Assembly: GCF_033807575.1 (NCBI RefSeq)
Contig: NC_084716.1
Span: forward strand, 6,510,001-6,574,000
DNA: 64,000 nucleotides
Source: Cydia pomonella
Lineage: Eukaryota; Arthropoda; Insecta; Lepidoptera; Tortricidae
Reading direction: 5' to 3'
Shown: piece by piece, positions 1-10,036 of the stretch
Layout of the letters: each line of letters opens with the position of its first letter
Numbering within the stretch: the first letter of the stretch is position 1
Notes under the pieces: model-generated
What the model was told of the DNA's origin: nothing
What the model saw: only the letters and a program-made list of their open reading frames with translations
Databases searched by the model: none
Position numbers and translations under genes: made by a program

Positions 1-1340
1 CCTCCGCATTTCCCCCTGGCGTTGGGGAGTCTTTCGAAGATTTTTCTTGAACAAAAAAAAAGGTTAGGCTGCGGGTCTGCTAGAGCTCCTCGTGGTGCAC
101 CCTGGGAGAGGGAGGATAGCCGCTCAGTAGCGCGTTTGCTATTCTTCCTCTGATAACTACCATTGTGATTGGCTGCTCCGACATGCCTCATCTAATCTAA
201 AGTATCAGGGGATGTAGCCGGCTTCCTCCGCACTGACCGGGCCGGGGGCGCTGCTCAAGTAGCCCTGCGTGAAAGAAAACCACTCGAATAAAGTCCCAAT
301 CCCAAGGTGAGCGGATCATGCCGATGGGATACGTAGCTGATGGAAGTCCAGTCCTTAGCATGCGGGGGAGCTCACCCGAAGGAAGAAACAACGATCTAAA
401 GCATTGAGAAACAACAAAAAAGAACAATTGCGAAATACGTCCCCTGTCGGGTCTCCGAAAGGAGGAATCCCACCCGCTCATTTCGGAAACAATCGCCTCG
501 TAAACTGCGCGGCAGGGTACCGGTCTCCGTAAGCACAACCTTGGCTTGAAAAACATGTTTGATGCAACTTGGAATGTGGATTCTGTTGATTCGGAGGCGA
601 AGGACTGCGATCCGATGTCGCAATCCAACAAGAAAGACCTTGGCACGAGTGGTGCTTTAAGACTGAGGGGTGGCGGTTCGCCGTCACGAGATTCAAAGGG
701 TCGGTTCATCCGTGGATTGGCTCCACAAAAATTGACAGAAGCTACAAATTAAGAGAGAGCGAGGTAGTGGAGTTTGACACAGAGCAGATGAGGAATTAAC
801 TAGTAGGAGGTTCCGCATCTGGTGTTCACTGGTCCCTGAACACAGGTTCTCAGCTTGCGGACGTTTACGTCGGAGCTTCACAGATACAGTTGATCATCAG
901 ACTGACTTCTAGCCGGGAAATTATGGCGGAAAAGGGGAGAAAAAAGACTAGCAGATGAGCTCAACTTTTCTTCCGGCTCTGATAGTGATCGGACACTCAG
1001 TGAAGGTGCTACCAAAACAGAACAGATTCTCGATGAAAACCCCCAAGCAGGGATGGAGAGGCCGGCCGCCCACAATGGGCCGATACGTAGGTTTTGGAAA
1101 GCTCCAACTCAATTCAAAAAAGGCACGTGAGAGGCAAATTCAGGTGGAGAAAGAGCCGAGTGGCTTATGGAGCGTCCGCAGGCTATCTGCAGCAGCAAAA
1201 GCAGTCCTCGTCGAACCGACGATTCAAGGTACAGCTAGTCAGCTCACTCAATCCCAGCCAGCAGCAATTTCACCTGCAGGCCGCAAGCACTGCTTCGCCT
1301 CCCACCGGAGGGAAACGAAGGCCTAATCCAAAAATCAAGA
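1..1340 (+). pseudogene. R1-clade LINE 5' region, copy A (ORF1 start, decayed)
   Basis: Decayed 5' part of a non-LTR retrotransposon. Conceptual reading of about 640-1330 gives fragments separated by stops: LRGGGSPSRDSKGRF near 655-705, a Ser/Asp-rich stretch near 960-990, and GRPPTMGRYVGF near 1060-1100 followed by a charged stretch. The GRPPT-G-YVG motif is, to my knowledge, typical of ORF1 proteins of R1-clade LINEs (R1/TRAS/SART) in insects. Positions 1-350 have no coding sense and probably represent 5' UTR. The same order of blocks recurs, diverged, at about 4967-6125. No endonuclease or reverse transcriptase follows. The family call rests on the short motif and is moderately sure; that the sequence is repetitive is clear. 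Confidence 0.5.
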
Positions 1341-1717
1341 AGAGCACATGGGTTAACCTGGCGGGTTAGGAAGCGTCAGAGGATACACGCTCTTGGCACC
1401 CGTCACGGAAATAGGGACGACGCCTGTCAAGAAGAATGGAGTGCCGTTGTGGGCGCAGTATAGCAAAAACTAAGACGACAAGTGGAGGGCCAATTGGTCT
1501 AAAACTACCACCGCTCCTAAAACGACACCTCAACGAAAGAGGAAACTTAACCCGCCTCTTACAGTCGCTATCACGCTGATGCTGAAATTGAAGGCAGTTG
1601 AAAAAGAGGTTAAGTATGAAACTATCTGAGCGAAGCGAAAAAGCACATCAAACTTGGAACTCGGAATCTCAGCGGTGCGCTTTCGACCAGTGGCATCAAA
1701 CATGCCGAAAAACTTCG
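1341..1717. other. No gene; decayed continuation of copy A
   Basis: No open frame of useful length. A few Lys/Arg-rich codon runs continue from the ORF1 remnant upstream, but stops are frequent in all frames. Confidence 0.4.
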
Positions 1718-2760
1718 TAAAATGTCTTCGTCCACCGGCCTATAAAATGTGCCGAAATACTGGTCGTGGCGCTAGACGATTTGGTAGTACTCGATGATCC
1801 CAGTTAGACGAAGTGTCAATAACAGATTGCCTCGACGCTTTGTATGCCGGGTACAGTAGTAGCACACTGACTAGTAATGTCACCTCGCACCATCATCAAC
1901 CTCCCTCACCGCCAGTATTACTGCGTCCTTATAACCATTAAAAAATAAACAGTAACATAGGCACCATACTTTAAAAAAGATCTCACTTGTCTAGAGCAAC
2001 CAGAATATCTACAAATACCTCATGGGTTATCCAAAACCATGGGTATTTACTCAAAACATTCAAAGAATGAAAACAAAAACAGTATTAGTATTTTAGAGAG
2101 ATTTAAAGCGAGATTTCAAGAACTTAATTAATATACCAGGATACACTCTCGCCGCTAATTATTGCCGCCAGTTTGGTTGTATTAAAATTGCCTACCATAA
2201 AAACCCCGAGGACGTGGTCATACCAGAACTGTTTGACAACTTGTTCTCGCGGACTATTTTTGGGACATCCGTCGCGGCTTTGGCAAGTATCACACAGATG
2301 GGGAAAGTAGAGGCTTTTTTGCGACGGGAGCTGGCGCCATTTGCCCAAACTTATACAATCTATGGAGATTGGGGCAGTAGTACAACGACCACCAACATAA
2401 GACCTCTCGTATATGCTGTTCTCTCCACCCAGTGAGACGAGGTGACAGTAACAAATTGCCTCAACTTTTTGGTTGTCGGGTGCAGTAATAGCATGCTGAA
2501 TAGCGTAATGACTTCCGTGCATCATCATCAAACCCCGTCACCGTCACAAGACTTCGTCCACCGGTCTATGAAATGTGCCGAAATACGGGTCCCATGTCTA
2601 GAAGATTCGGCAGTACACGATGATAGACCCTGTTAGACAAAGTGTCAGTAACAGATTGCCTCGACGTTTTATATGCCAGGTGCAGTAGTAGCACGCTAGT
2701 TAGGAATAACTTCCTCGCATTATCATCAACCCCCGTCACCGTCATAATTACGGCACACTT
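1718..2760 (+). repeat. Diverged repeat block: three copies of a ~120-210 bp unit
   Basis: Three related segments at about 1718-1920, 2428-2545 and 2551-2750. They share 'gtccaccgg(c/t)ctat(a/g)aaatgtgccgaaat' and 'taacagattgcctcgac', then '...gcagtagtagcac', and each ends in 'catcatcaa(c/a)c'. No coding frame spans them. The divergence (substitutions and small indels) indicates old duplications rather than an active tandem satellite. Confidence 0.7.
1940..2430 (+). repeat. Duplicated block, copy 1 (partner 3225-3940)
   Basis: Two adjacent sub-blocks. 1940-2110 ends in 'acaaaaacagtattagtatttta' and matches 3225-3440. 2185-2430 contains 'tgcctac(c/g)ataaaa', 'gcaagtatcacacagat' and 'acgaccaccaacataagac' and matches about 3650-3875. 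The same order in both copies shows that a segment longer than 500 bp was duplicated. No protein is evident. Confidence 0.65.
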
Positions 2761-3224
2761 AGAACATATCATCTCTCCACGCCACCTGCTTACCGCGCAT
2801 TCCGTCGTCTCGGCCAGCACTGCACATTCTTATTTGGACCTTCCGTTCTATCCGCTCACCGTCCCGCTCTACCCATGCGCCCTTCACTATCTGCACTTGC
2901 TGCCACATGTCCTCAAACTGGCGCATCTTTTTACGTAAATCTTGCTCCCACATTTCACTGTGGGGCAAGGGCCCACTTCCCAAGCTGGCTGCGTTCCCAC
3001 GCACAGCTCAAGCTGAGCAGCCCGCGCGCTCAATCCGCAATCACGCAGCAGAACCTGCAGTAGCTACTGCACATTTTACAAATTTATTTCAGCAACCGTT
3101 TAGAGCATTTATCAATCACAAAATGTTTAGGCAAAAGCATTCAACAAATGAAGGCAACTAATAAAGATTTAACAGGAAGTCGGGCAAAAAGGACATCATG
3201 CTTCATGCAGCAATTAATGACAAC
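2761..3224. other. No gene recognised
   Basis: Short overlapping frames exist on both strands but none resembles a known family. Composition is somewhat more GC-rich than the flanks (2800-3060), probably a fragment of another old element. Confidence 0.3.
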
Positions 3225-3940
3225 CAAAAAAATAAACAGTAATATCTATAGACAACACACTCAAAAAGATCTTACTAATCACGAGAAACAAGAACATCTA
3301 CAAATACCTCATACATCTACATCGGTTACCCAAAAACAAAGTTAGATCAGAAAAAGATAAACAATTCTGAACCATTCCTATCGGATTCGCCCAAACAGTC
3401 AAACTATAAAAACAAAAACAGTATTAGTATTTTAGGAAGTTTTTAACTGTTCGAGAGAATTGAGAACCAAGCTATTTGTCTAACGACTTAGTAAGTGCAA
3501 GCAAGAAGCTAGAACTAACGAAGTTTCGGTCCCCAAAATGAAGAGGCTATCGAAAAGTTTACGCGGCTACAGCATTTTAATAGAAACCCCTACGTTTGAC
3601 GCAGTTAAAGGCGGGCTGTATAAAAACAAAAAAAAAGTTTTGGGTGTTAAAAAAATTGCCTACGATAAAATTGTTTTCGCGGACATTTTTTTGGAAGGGG
3701 ATCCAGATAATAATTTTCGTGACTATGGCAAGCATCACAGATATGGGGAATTTACAGCATTTTTTGGGGGCGGGACGAACAACAACAAGTCCTGCGTGGC
3801 GCCATTTGCTCAAATTTACACTATCCACGAGATTGGGACAGTAAATAGTAAAACGACCACCAACATAAGACTTATACTACCTATATGCCTTAATGTCATC
3901 CAAAAGTTACACGGCCACTTGCTCTATTTTCCATGTTGAA
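3225..3940 (+). repeat. Duplicated block, copy 2 (partner 1940-2430)
   Basis: Second copy of the block described at 1940-2430, with the two sub-blocks in the same order. The end of this block, containing 'tgtcatccaaaagttac' and 'gctctattttccatgttga', is repeated a third time at about 5104-5192. Confidence 0.65.
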
Positions 3941-4282
3941 ATCCAAAATAAGCAACTGGACACCAAAAATATTCGCGTGTGATTTCTATATATGAGCACT
4001 GTGTTTGAAATTTTGGCCTTGTTTCCGACGATCACCGTCAAGGGCTATTAAGCTATTATTTTCATTCAAAAGAATATTTAATACGTAAGGCCAAACCATT
4101 GAAATTACTGCAGTTTAGCTACTTTGTCACGTGATAAAGTCTAAGAGAGCTTTCTGGTGAATTTAGGAGTTTTCAGAAAATTCTACTTCAAGTTGCTAGA
4201 AAGGTCTCACCTTTTCGCCAATTTATGCAGAAGTTAACAATAGAGATGGCAATAAGACGGTTCCGTTGGTGTTTTCTCTCAT
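3941..4282. other. No gene recognised
   Basis: A+T-rich sequence without a credible frame or clear repeat partner in the window. Confidence 0.3.
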
Positions 4283-4500
4283 GACGCACTAAAATTTAAA
4301 ATGCTTGTGACTCTATATTTAGTAAAGGCTGAGGTGCCAAAATGGCAGACCAAGAAAGTTACCATTGACTTTGAGAGAGCGGTTACGTACGCTTTGTCAA
4401 CAATGAATATGGAAATATGCGGGTGCTATTTCCATTTTTGCAATTCCCTTACTCCGAGAGCTAAGAAGAGAAATAAGTATCAAAAACACACCTAGCAAAG
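4283..4500 (+). repeat. Duplicated segment (partner 5203-5430)
   Basis: Direct repeat: both copies start 'atgacgcactaaaatttaaa', run through 'tttagtaaaggctgaggt' and 'gtacgctttgtcaacaat', and end 'aaaaacacacctagcaa'. They match closely by eye apart from scattered substitutions and small indels. Function unknown; part of the same composite repeat cluster. Confidence 0.75.
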
Positions 4501-4966
4501 GGCGAAAAAAATTCCTTTGCTATATGCCCTAACGGCCAGAAACTGATGTTCCAGTGGGCAAGTATATATATAAAAAAACGAGGTTTTTCGTGGGGATGGG
4601 TTAAAAAAAATATAAAATATTTCAGAGACAACAGGATGAAGGGAGGACATCATACAATTTGGTGCGTGTATGGGTTGCGTCATCGAACCAACAACGTAGT
4701 TGAAGGGTCAATATAACACTTCAACACAAACATAAACAAAAACGAAGTGCAGCTGATGGAGATTATACATATTCCCAGATATGAAGCATATCTTGCTGCA
4801 CTCAAGTGTGACCGTCTGGAGCGGCTCAATAAAATATCAGGACTGGTGGTTACGAGAAAGTATTACCGGTGATGGGTCCTAATGGGCAGCTGCTGTTGGA
4901 GTTGCTCCTCCCCAAAGGCAGAAAGAAGAACACCCTAGGTTTTCTAGTGAGTAGGAATCTCACATA
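4501..4966. other. No gene recognised
   Basis: Spacer between repeat blocks; no supported frame or RNA signal. Confidence 0.3.
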
Positions 4967-6125
4967 ATCTCCGCGTTTCCCCCTCACGCTCGGGAATTTT
5001 TGGGCAACAAAAAAAAAAGTTGGGGCGCGAGACTGGTAGACCTCCTCGTGGTGCACCATGGGAGGGGAGGATAGCCACTCAGTGGCGCGTTTTCTCCCTT
5101 AAAGTAAAAGGACCACCAACATAAGAGTTCTCGTATATGCTTTAATGTCATCCAAAAGTTACGCGGCCAATTGCTCTATTTTCCATGTTGATAAATAGAC
5201 ATGACGCACTAAAATTTAAAGTGCTTGTGACCCTATTTAATTTAGTAAAGGCTGAGGTACCGATATGGCAAACCAAGAAAGTTATCATTGACATTTTTTG
5301 ATAGGGTTTTGTACGCTTTGTCAACAATTAATATGGAAATAAGCGGGTGCTATTTCCATTTTTGCAATTCCCTTACTCGGAGAGCTAAGTACAGAAACAA
5401 ATATCAAAAACACACCTAGCAACGGGCAAAAAATGTTTACCGTTGTGATTGCTCCCAACATGCCTTAGCTAGTCTGAGGTGTCAGGGGATGCAAGCCGGC
5501 TTCTTCCACACTCAGCGGCGCGCTGCTCATTGAGAGTAGTCCTGCATGGAACAAAGCCACTATAATAAATCCCCAATCCCAAGGTGAACGGATCATGCCA
5601 ATGGGATGAGTAGCTGGAAGGAGTCCAGTCATAGTGTGTGGGGGAGCTCACCCGAAGAGACAATGATGTAAAGTATGGAGAAACCACAATAAAGGACGAT
5701 TGCGAAAACTGAGGGGTGGCGGTTCGCCTTGTCAAGATTCAAAGGGTCAGTTCATCTGTGGATCGGCTCCACAAAAATCGATACAGGCCACGGCGGAGTC
5801 GCCAAATACAGTGGCTCCCTGAGAGAGAGCAACATAGTGGAGCTTAACACAAAGCAGATGAGGAATGAACTAGGAGGATCCACATCCGGAGTTCACTGGT
5901 CACTGAACACAGGTTCTCCGCTTCCGGATGTTGGCGTCAGAGCTTCACAGACACAGCTGTTTGTCAGACTAACTTCCTACTGGGAAATTATGGCGAGAAA
6001 AAGCAGAAAAAAGACCAGCATATGAGCTCCATTTTTCTTCCGGCTCTAATAGTGACGTTAGTTAGTAAAGGTGCTACTCCAAAACATTACAGATTCTCGA
6101 TGAAAACCCCCAAGGGGTGAACATA
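4967..6125 (+). pseudogene. R1-clade LINE 5' region, copy B, with internal repeat pieces
   Basis: Second, diverged copy of the 1-1080 block. 4967-5100 matches 1-145 ('cctcctcgtggtgcacc', 'ggaggatagcc'), about 5440-5700 matches 140-440, and 5705-6115 matches 660-1045. Two foreign pieces, 5100-5195 and 5203-5430, are repeats of 3850-3940 and 4283-4500, so copy B was broken after or during duplication. Reading 5705-6110 gives SPCQDSKGQF, a GVHWSLNTGSPLPD stretch, and RFSMKTPK near the end. This confirms the coding nature of the block: the frame is better kept here than in copy A for about 300 bp (5729-6025). No RT domain follows. Confidence 0.5.
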
Positions 6126-6163
6126 CCACCAGGTGACAACAAGTTTTTAGCCGGTTCTTAACT

Positions 6164-6440
6164 TTGTGGTTCATTTTGTTTCAGGTACAGAAGTGGCTGG
6201 GAAATGAGAAGAATCCTCTCGATTGGGGCTGGATACGGAGTATCTTATTCCTCAACCGATGTCTTATTCCTCAACCGATGACGGCACCACCAGCTCCTCA
6301 AGCTCTGTTAAATCTGATTTCCTGTAACTACAAAAAAGGTTGCACCAATAGTTGTGGTTGCAGGTTTAGAAGTATGTTGGTACTTCTATTATATAGCGTT
6401 ACCACTTCACTTCACTTAGTATGTGCTGTATTGGAACAAA
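6164..6440 (+). pseudogene. Exon remnant with degenerate CXC (tesmin-like) cysteine-rich motif
   Basis: A frame beginning just after an acceptor-like 'ttcattttgtttcag' (ends about 6184) reads VQKWLG, then DWGW, then MTAPPAPQALLNLISC, then a Cys-rich stretch (NYKKGCTNSCGCRF). To my knowledge this order (WLG...WGW...P-A-P..LL..I.C.CK.GC...C.CR) is typical of transposon-associated CXC-domain proteins of insects and cnidarians. The second expected Cys reads Tyr (CNYKKGC), and the remaining cysteines of the motif are missing after about 6370. A 20-bp direct duplication (ttattcctcaaccgatg, 6242-6280) has inserted extra codons (LIPQ region). Clearly a broken copy; parent gene unknown. Confidence 0.55.
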
Positions 6441-6576
6441 AAATCAATGACATGAAGCCGACGTCTTGGAAGAACAACGTCGATATAGTAGGAATTGAGC
6501 TAATGCCGGGAGAGAACTTTAAAACCATTGCTGTCAAAATAGGTAATTTGATAATTATGAGCAGCGACGATAATGA

Positions 6577-6845
6577 GTGGGCGAGGCAAAGAGCCGGCGC
6601 CTATTAGGTATACTTATAGGGTCCAATTCTACTGGAACTCATTCCCAATATGACTGGTTAGTTAATCGACGTAAAGTATCGGAATCGACCAGCAACGTGA
6701 TTAAGAGTGGCTCGGATACGAGCCGAATATTTATAAATGAGGACCTTACCAAAACAGCGAGAACGCTTTATGGACCGCCAAAAACCGTCTGTATAGAATA
6801 TACAAGTACATCGGTAAGCAACGAGACACCTAAAAACGTCTGATG
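6577..6845 (+). pseudogene. Possible gag/ORF1-like coding fragment (FP-C-like motif)
   Basis: An 88-codon open frame with RIFINEDLTKTARTLYG near residues 50-66. The pattern 'I-N-E-x-L-(S/T)-x(4,5)-L-(F/Y)' occurs in the C-terminal FP-like domain of ORF1-type proteins carried by many insect LINEs. The motif is short and the following lysine/aromatic-rich half is not recognisable, so this is a weak family call. It follows the CXC remnant in a different frame and is probably an unrelated fragment. Confidence 0.25.
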
Positions 6846-8079
6846 GTGATAAATAGTAATAGCAACTTAGCAGTAGATGAATATTTGGGCTACTAACAGA
6901 CAGGGCCGTATGCCGTATTTTGCCGTATTGCTAGGCCCAGAAGGCCCGGGCCGAGGGGCCCATGCAGACAACCTAGCGGTTTTGAGATGCAGAAGGGGGC
7001 CCTTAAATTCCAAGTGCCATACCAAGTGCCTAGTCATTAATATCATTTTATATAAAATAATAACAAAATCATACATACATACATACATACTTGTAGATAA
7101 TATTTTTTGCCAATAACGGCTAACTATTTGGTTAGTATATAGTAGTAGCAGAGTAATCTGATGCAAATTTTGAGTTATTTCGCCATGCTAGAGCGAGTTT
7201 GTTTGACCCTCGTGCCTTGATACCCTCACAGCGCTCAAGATTCCACTGTTCGACCCAGTTGTTGCGCTCCTGGTTCTATTTTGCAATCTTACCCTTGTTT
7301 GAATATCAATATTAGCACGAGGGGTTAAACGACAACTTTCCCCCCTTGTAAAACAAATAATTATTTCTTATAAAAACAATGTGGGTTATGAGATTTACTC
7401 TTGGGATTCGTTTTACTAACAATAATGTAGGTACTCTAGGTGCGCCTTCGTCCGCCTTAACCAGTAATGCATAAAAACCGCGCCCTGTGCAAACGCTTTT
7501 GCACAGAACAAACACTCTCATATGCTAATGTACCTACGAAAATTTTCATCGCAAATTGCTAGTTCAACAGTTCACCCTATAAAAACGTCGTGACGTAGAC
7601 GTAGCTGCGCGCCTCAGAAATGTATTATGCAAGGCGAGTACTAGGACACAAGCAAATATTAAACAGTGAGTGTTTTAAACAAAAATACGCATTTTTTTTC
7701 AAGAAACCGTAGGTTTATATCTCAGGTGGGGCTTTGCAGAGGCTATGACACGAATGAGCGCAACATTTCCAATTCATATCACTATAGTAGTATAGATATG
7801 AATATTTCCTTTCATTTAATTTATTAATGCCGCCACATAGGTATTCCAAATATACACGTTACATGATAGCCTGTTAGTGCATAGCAGAGAATTAAACTTA
7901 TTGTCTCGAACTTAAATACTAAACTATCCTAATTACAATACCTACATAATAAGTAACAATAAAACAATATATATACGTACAAAAAAATTTGCACATGAAA
8001 TGACTTTCTCTTGAAAAAAGTCTTTTAAGTGGTAGTAATATTTTTCTATTAAGAACTTTTTTAATTGTTTTATAAATCA
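6846..8079. other. Non-coding spacer with a short (CATA)n run
   Basis: No credible gene. A short (catA)n microsatellite lies at about 7070-7091. A TATA-like 'ctataaaaacg' at about 7577 precedes a GC-richer patch (7585-7650) but no transcript unit can be assigned. Confidence 0.4.
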
Positions 8080-8340
8080 GTACTTATAAATAATATATTG
8101 TACTTGAAGCAACATCAGTTTTTATTATTTATTCTAAAAACTGATTTATGCAGTATTCTGTGCATATAAAACGGACATTAGTACGACAAATATTACTACA
8201 TAAATCAGTTGCAATATTAATATTATTACCTGTAGGTAAAGAACACAACATAAGTATGTGCATGTATGTGTGTCTATGTGTGCTTGTTACTGTATATACT
8301 CGTAGAGTATTATAGAGTTTCCATTAGTTGAGAGCACGTC
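8080..8340 (+). repeat. Interspersed repeat, copy 1 (partner 57425-57672)
   Basis: About 260 bp, closely matching 57425-57672 throughout: 'tataaataatatattgtac', 'gcatataaaacggacattag', 'gaacacaaca(t/c)aagtatgtgc', 'gtttccattagttgagagc'. Copy 1 has about 13 extra bases near 8300. Both end at 'gagcacgtc', which may mark the repeat boundary. It could be a solo LTR or 5' terminal region of a retroelement; no terminal duplication was seen. Confidence 0.75.
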
Positions 8341-9701
8341 CACTAGGGGCAGCACTAGTAGAGACGTGAACGTGAAATCGCCGAGAGTTACTTATCTATT
8401 ACACTGTAATAATTACAGTAATAATATGTACTAATCTATGGTGTAATTTCCAACAAAATGCGTTTCACAGCCAAATTATAAATTTGAAATGCTTCGTAAT
8501 GTCATGTGGTTGAGTTCAAGACCTCATTTCAAACATAAATAGTTCTCCTCATATTTTTTTGCGTGCGGTTTAGCCGTTAAACTCAACAACCCTCGCAGTG
8601 TACCTATGAACACAACGTGGTTAGAAGCAGTTGAACTAACTTGACTTTACAGACTTTTTAATTAAAGTGTCATGTGTGCCGAGAGCTTTTTGCTGTTCCT
8701 GTGTAGCTTTTTGTACTTAACTTTCAAACTCTAAGTCGCATTTCGTTACGCTTTCCAGCCTAGTTCATGGAAAAGTTTACAGTACTTTGTTACCTTAACA
8801 ACTTCATAATATAAAGTAAATATTTTCACGGGTAATTAATTTGTTATTAAGGTACTTAATACCATTGCTCTGAAATTGAGTCGTTGATGTTTTAAAAATG
8901 TACTAAAACTTTGATTTTATATGGATTTGTTGTACAATTTACATTCTGAAAATTAAATCCCCATACAAAAATAACAATATTTTTACCTACATTGTTAATT
9001 GAAAGTACCCTAAAAAATAATCTGAAGTTTATACTTAGCCATGTTTTTTTAAATGCATAATCTAATTCTGAGAATTGGCGTAGGCACTAGTTTTAGACTG
9101 CCAAAGGGTAGTAAGGGTAATGTTTTTCGAGTGTATGTATGTATGTCTGTTTCTTTCTGGTCTCCTGTAGCCTAAACGGCTTGATGGATTTTGATATATG
9201 AGGTATCGTTAAGATTCGTGTTGATTATAGTCATTTTGGTTGTTCACCTTTTAGCAGAATCTTAGGTAGGTATTTTCGTTGGTGGCGGTCAAGTTGGTCC
9301 CCGCCTGCAATACTTACCATCAACAACAATATTCTTGTGGGGCTTGTTTTCCTCTTTTAGTGAGCATTCGGGTTTTTTTTTTATATAATTTTTTTTTTTT
9401 TACGAAAGCAACTACCAATTGAGGAAGTGGTTTTCGACATGAAATCAGTACACTTATGTACGACTTACGGTATTATGAAGCTGATTTTGCTTTTCGTGAG
9501 TGACTAATATGAATCTAATAGAAATCGTGTTGTTACTGATACAAACAAAACTAAAAGCGCAAGGTACAGAAAAAAATGTCTGATGCATTGTAGTAGAAGA
9601 TAAAAAAATGTGAACATATCATTAAATATAAAGATAATATCGACAACAGAAGGGATGGTAGATAAGAGATTTATTTTGTGTGAAAGATTCCGCATAGTGG
9701 A
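8341..9701. other. Spacer before the BEL element; one repeat-like segment
   Basis: A+T-rich, no gene. Around 9150-9330 the text 'cctgtagcctaaacggcttgatggattt...' has the look of a common lepidopteran interspersed repeat end, but no second copy is present here. Confidence 0.35.
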
Positions 9702-9905
9702 TGTTGGCGACTGGCCGGCATGCAACCTCTTTTATACTTCTAGTTTTTATTATTTTCCATGTCATGTGTCAGTTCTGCCCTTGCCACTGATAGAATTGTG
9801 CCTAATATTTGTTGTAATTATATTTATTAAAGTAATTAATTTATAATACGTGTTTCCATCATCCCATCGTTCATTATACAGTCCACAGTCCACCGCTAGT
9901 TATCA
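9702..9905 (+). repeat. BEL 5' LTR (204 bp)
   Basis: Begins tgttggcgactgg and ends ccgctagttatca; same length as and apparently identical to 21513-21716. Starts TG and ends CA. It should hold the promoter and polyadenylation signals; a TATA-like 'ttttatac' occurs at 9730. The bases just after it (from 9906, ttttggtccattctcgcc) are where the primer-binding site should lie; I could not assign the tRNA. Confidence 0.95.
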
Positions 9906-10036
9906 TTTTGGTCCATTCTCGCCGTAGTTTTACCATCCATCGAAATACAATTGTCAAATTTTTTTTCACGTAAGTCATTGTAATTTTTCATTTCATTTAG
10001 AAACATTGTTTACATTATTTACGTACATTTTTCACC

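Noticed and set aside
3538..3939. 133-codon ORF as a gene
   Set aside because: It lies in a duplicated non-coding block whose other copy (1940-2430) does not keep the frame.
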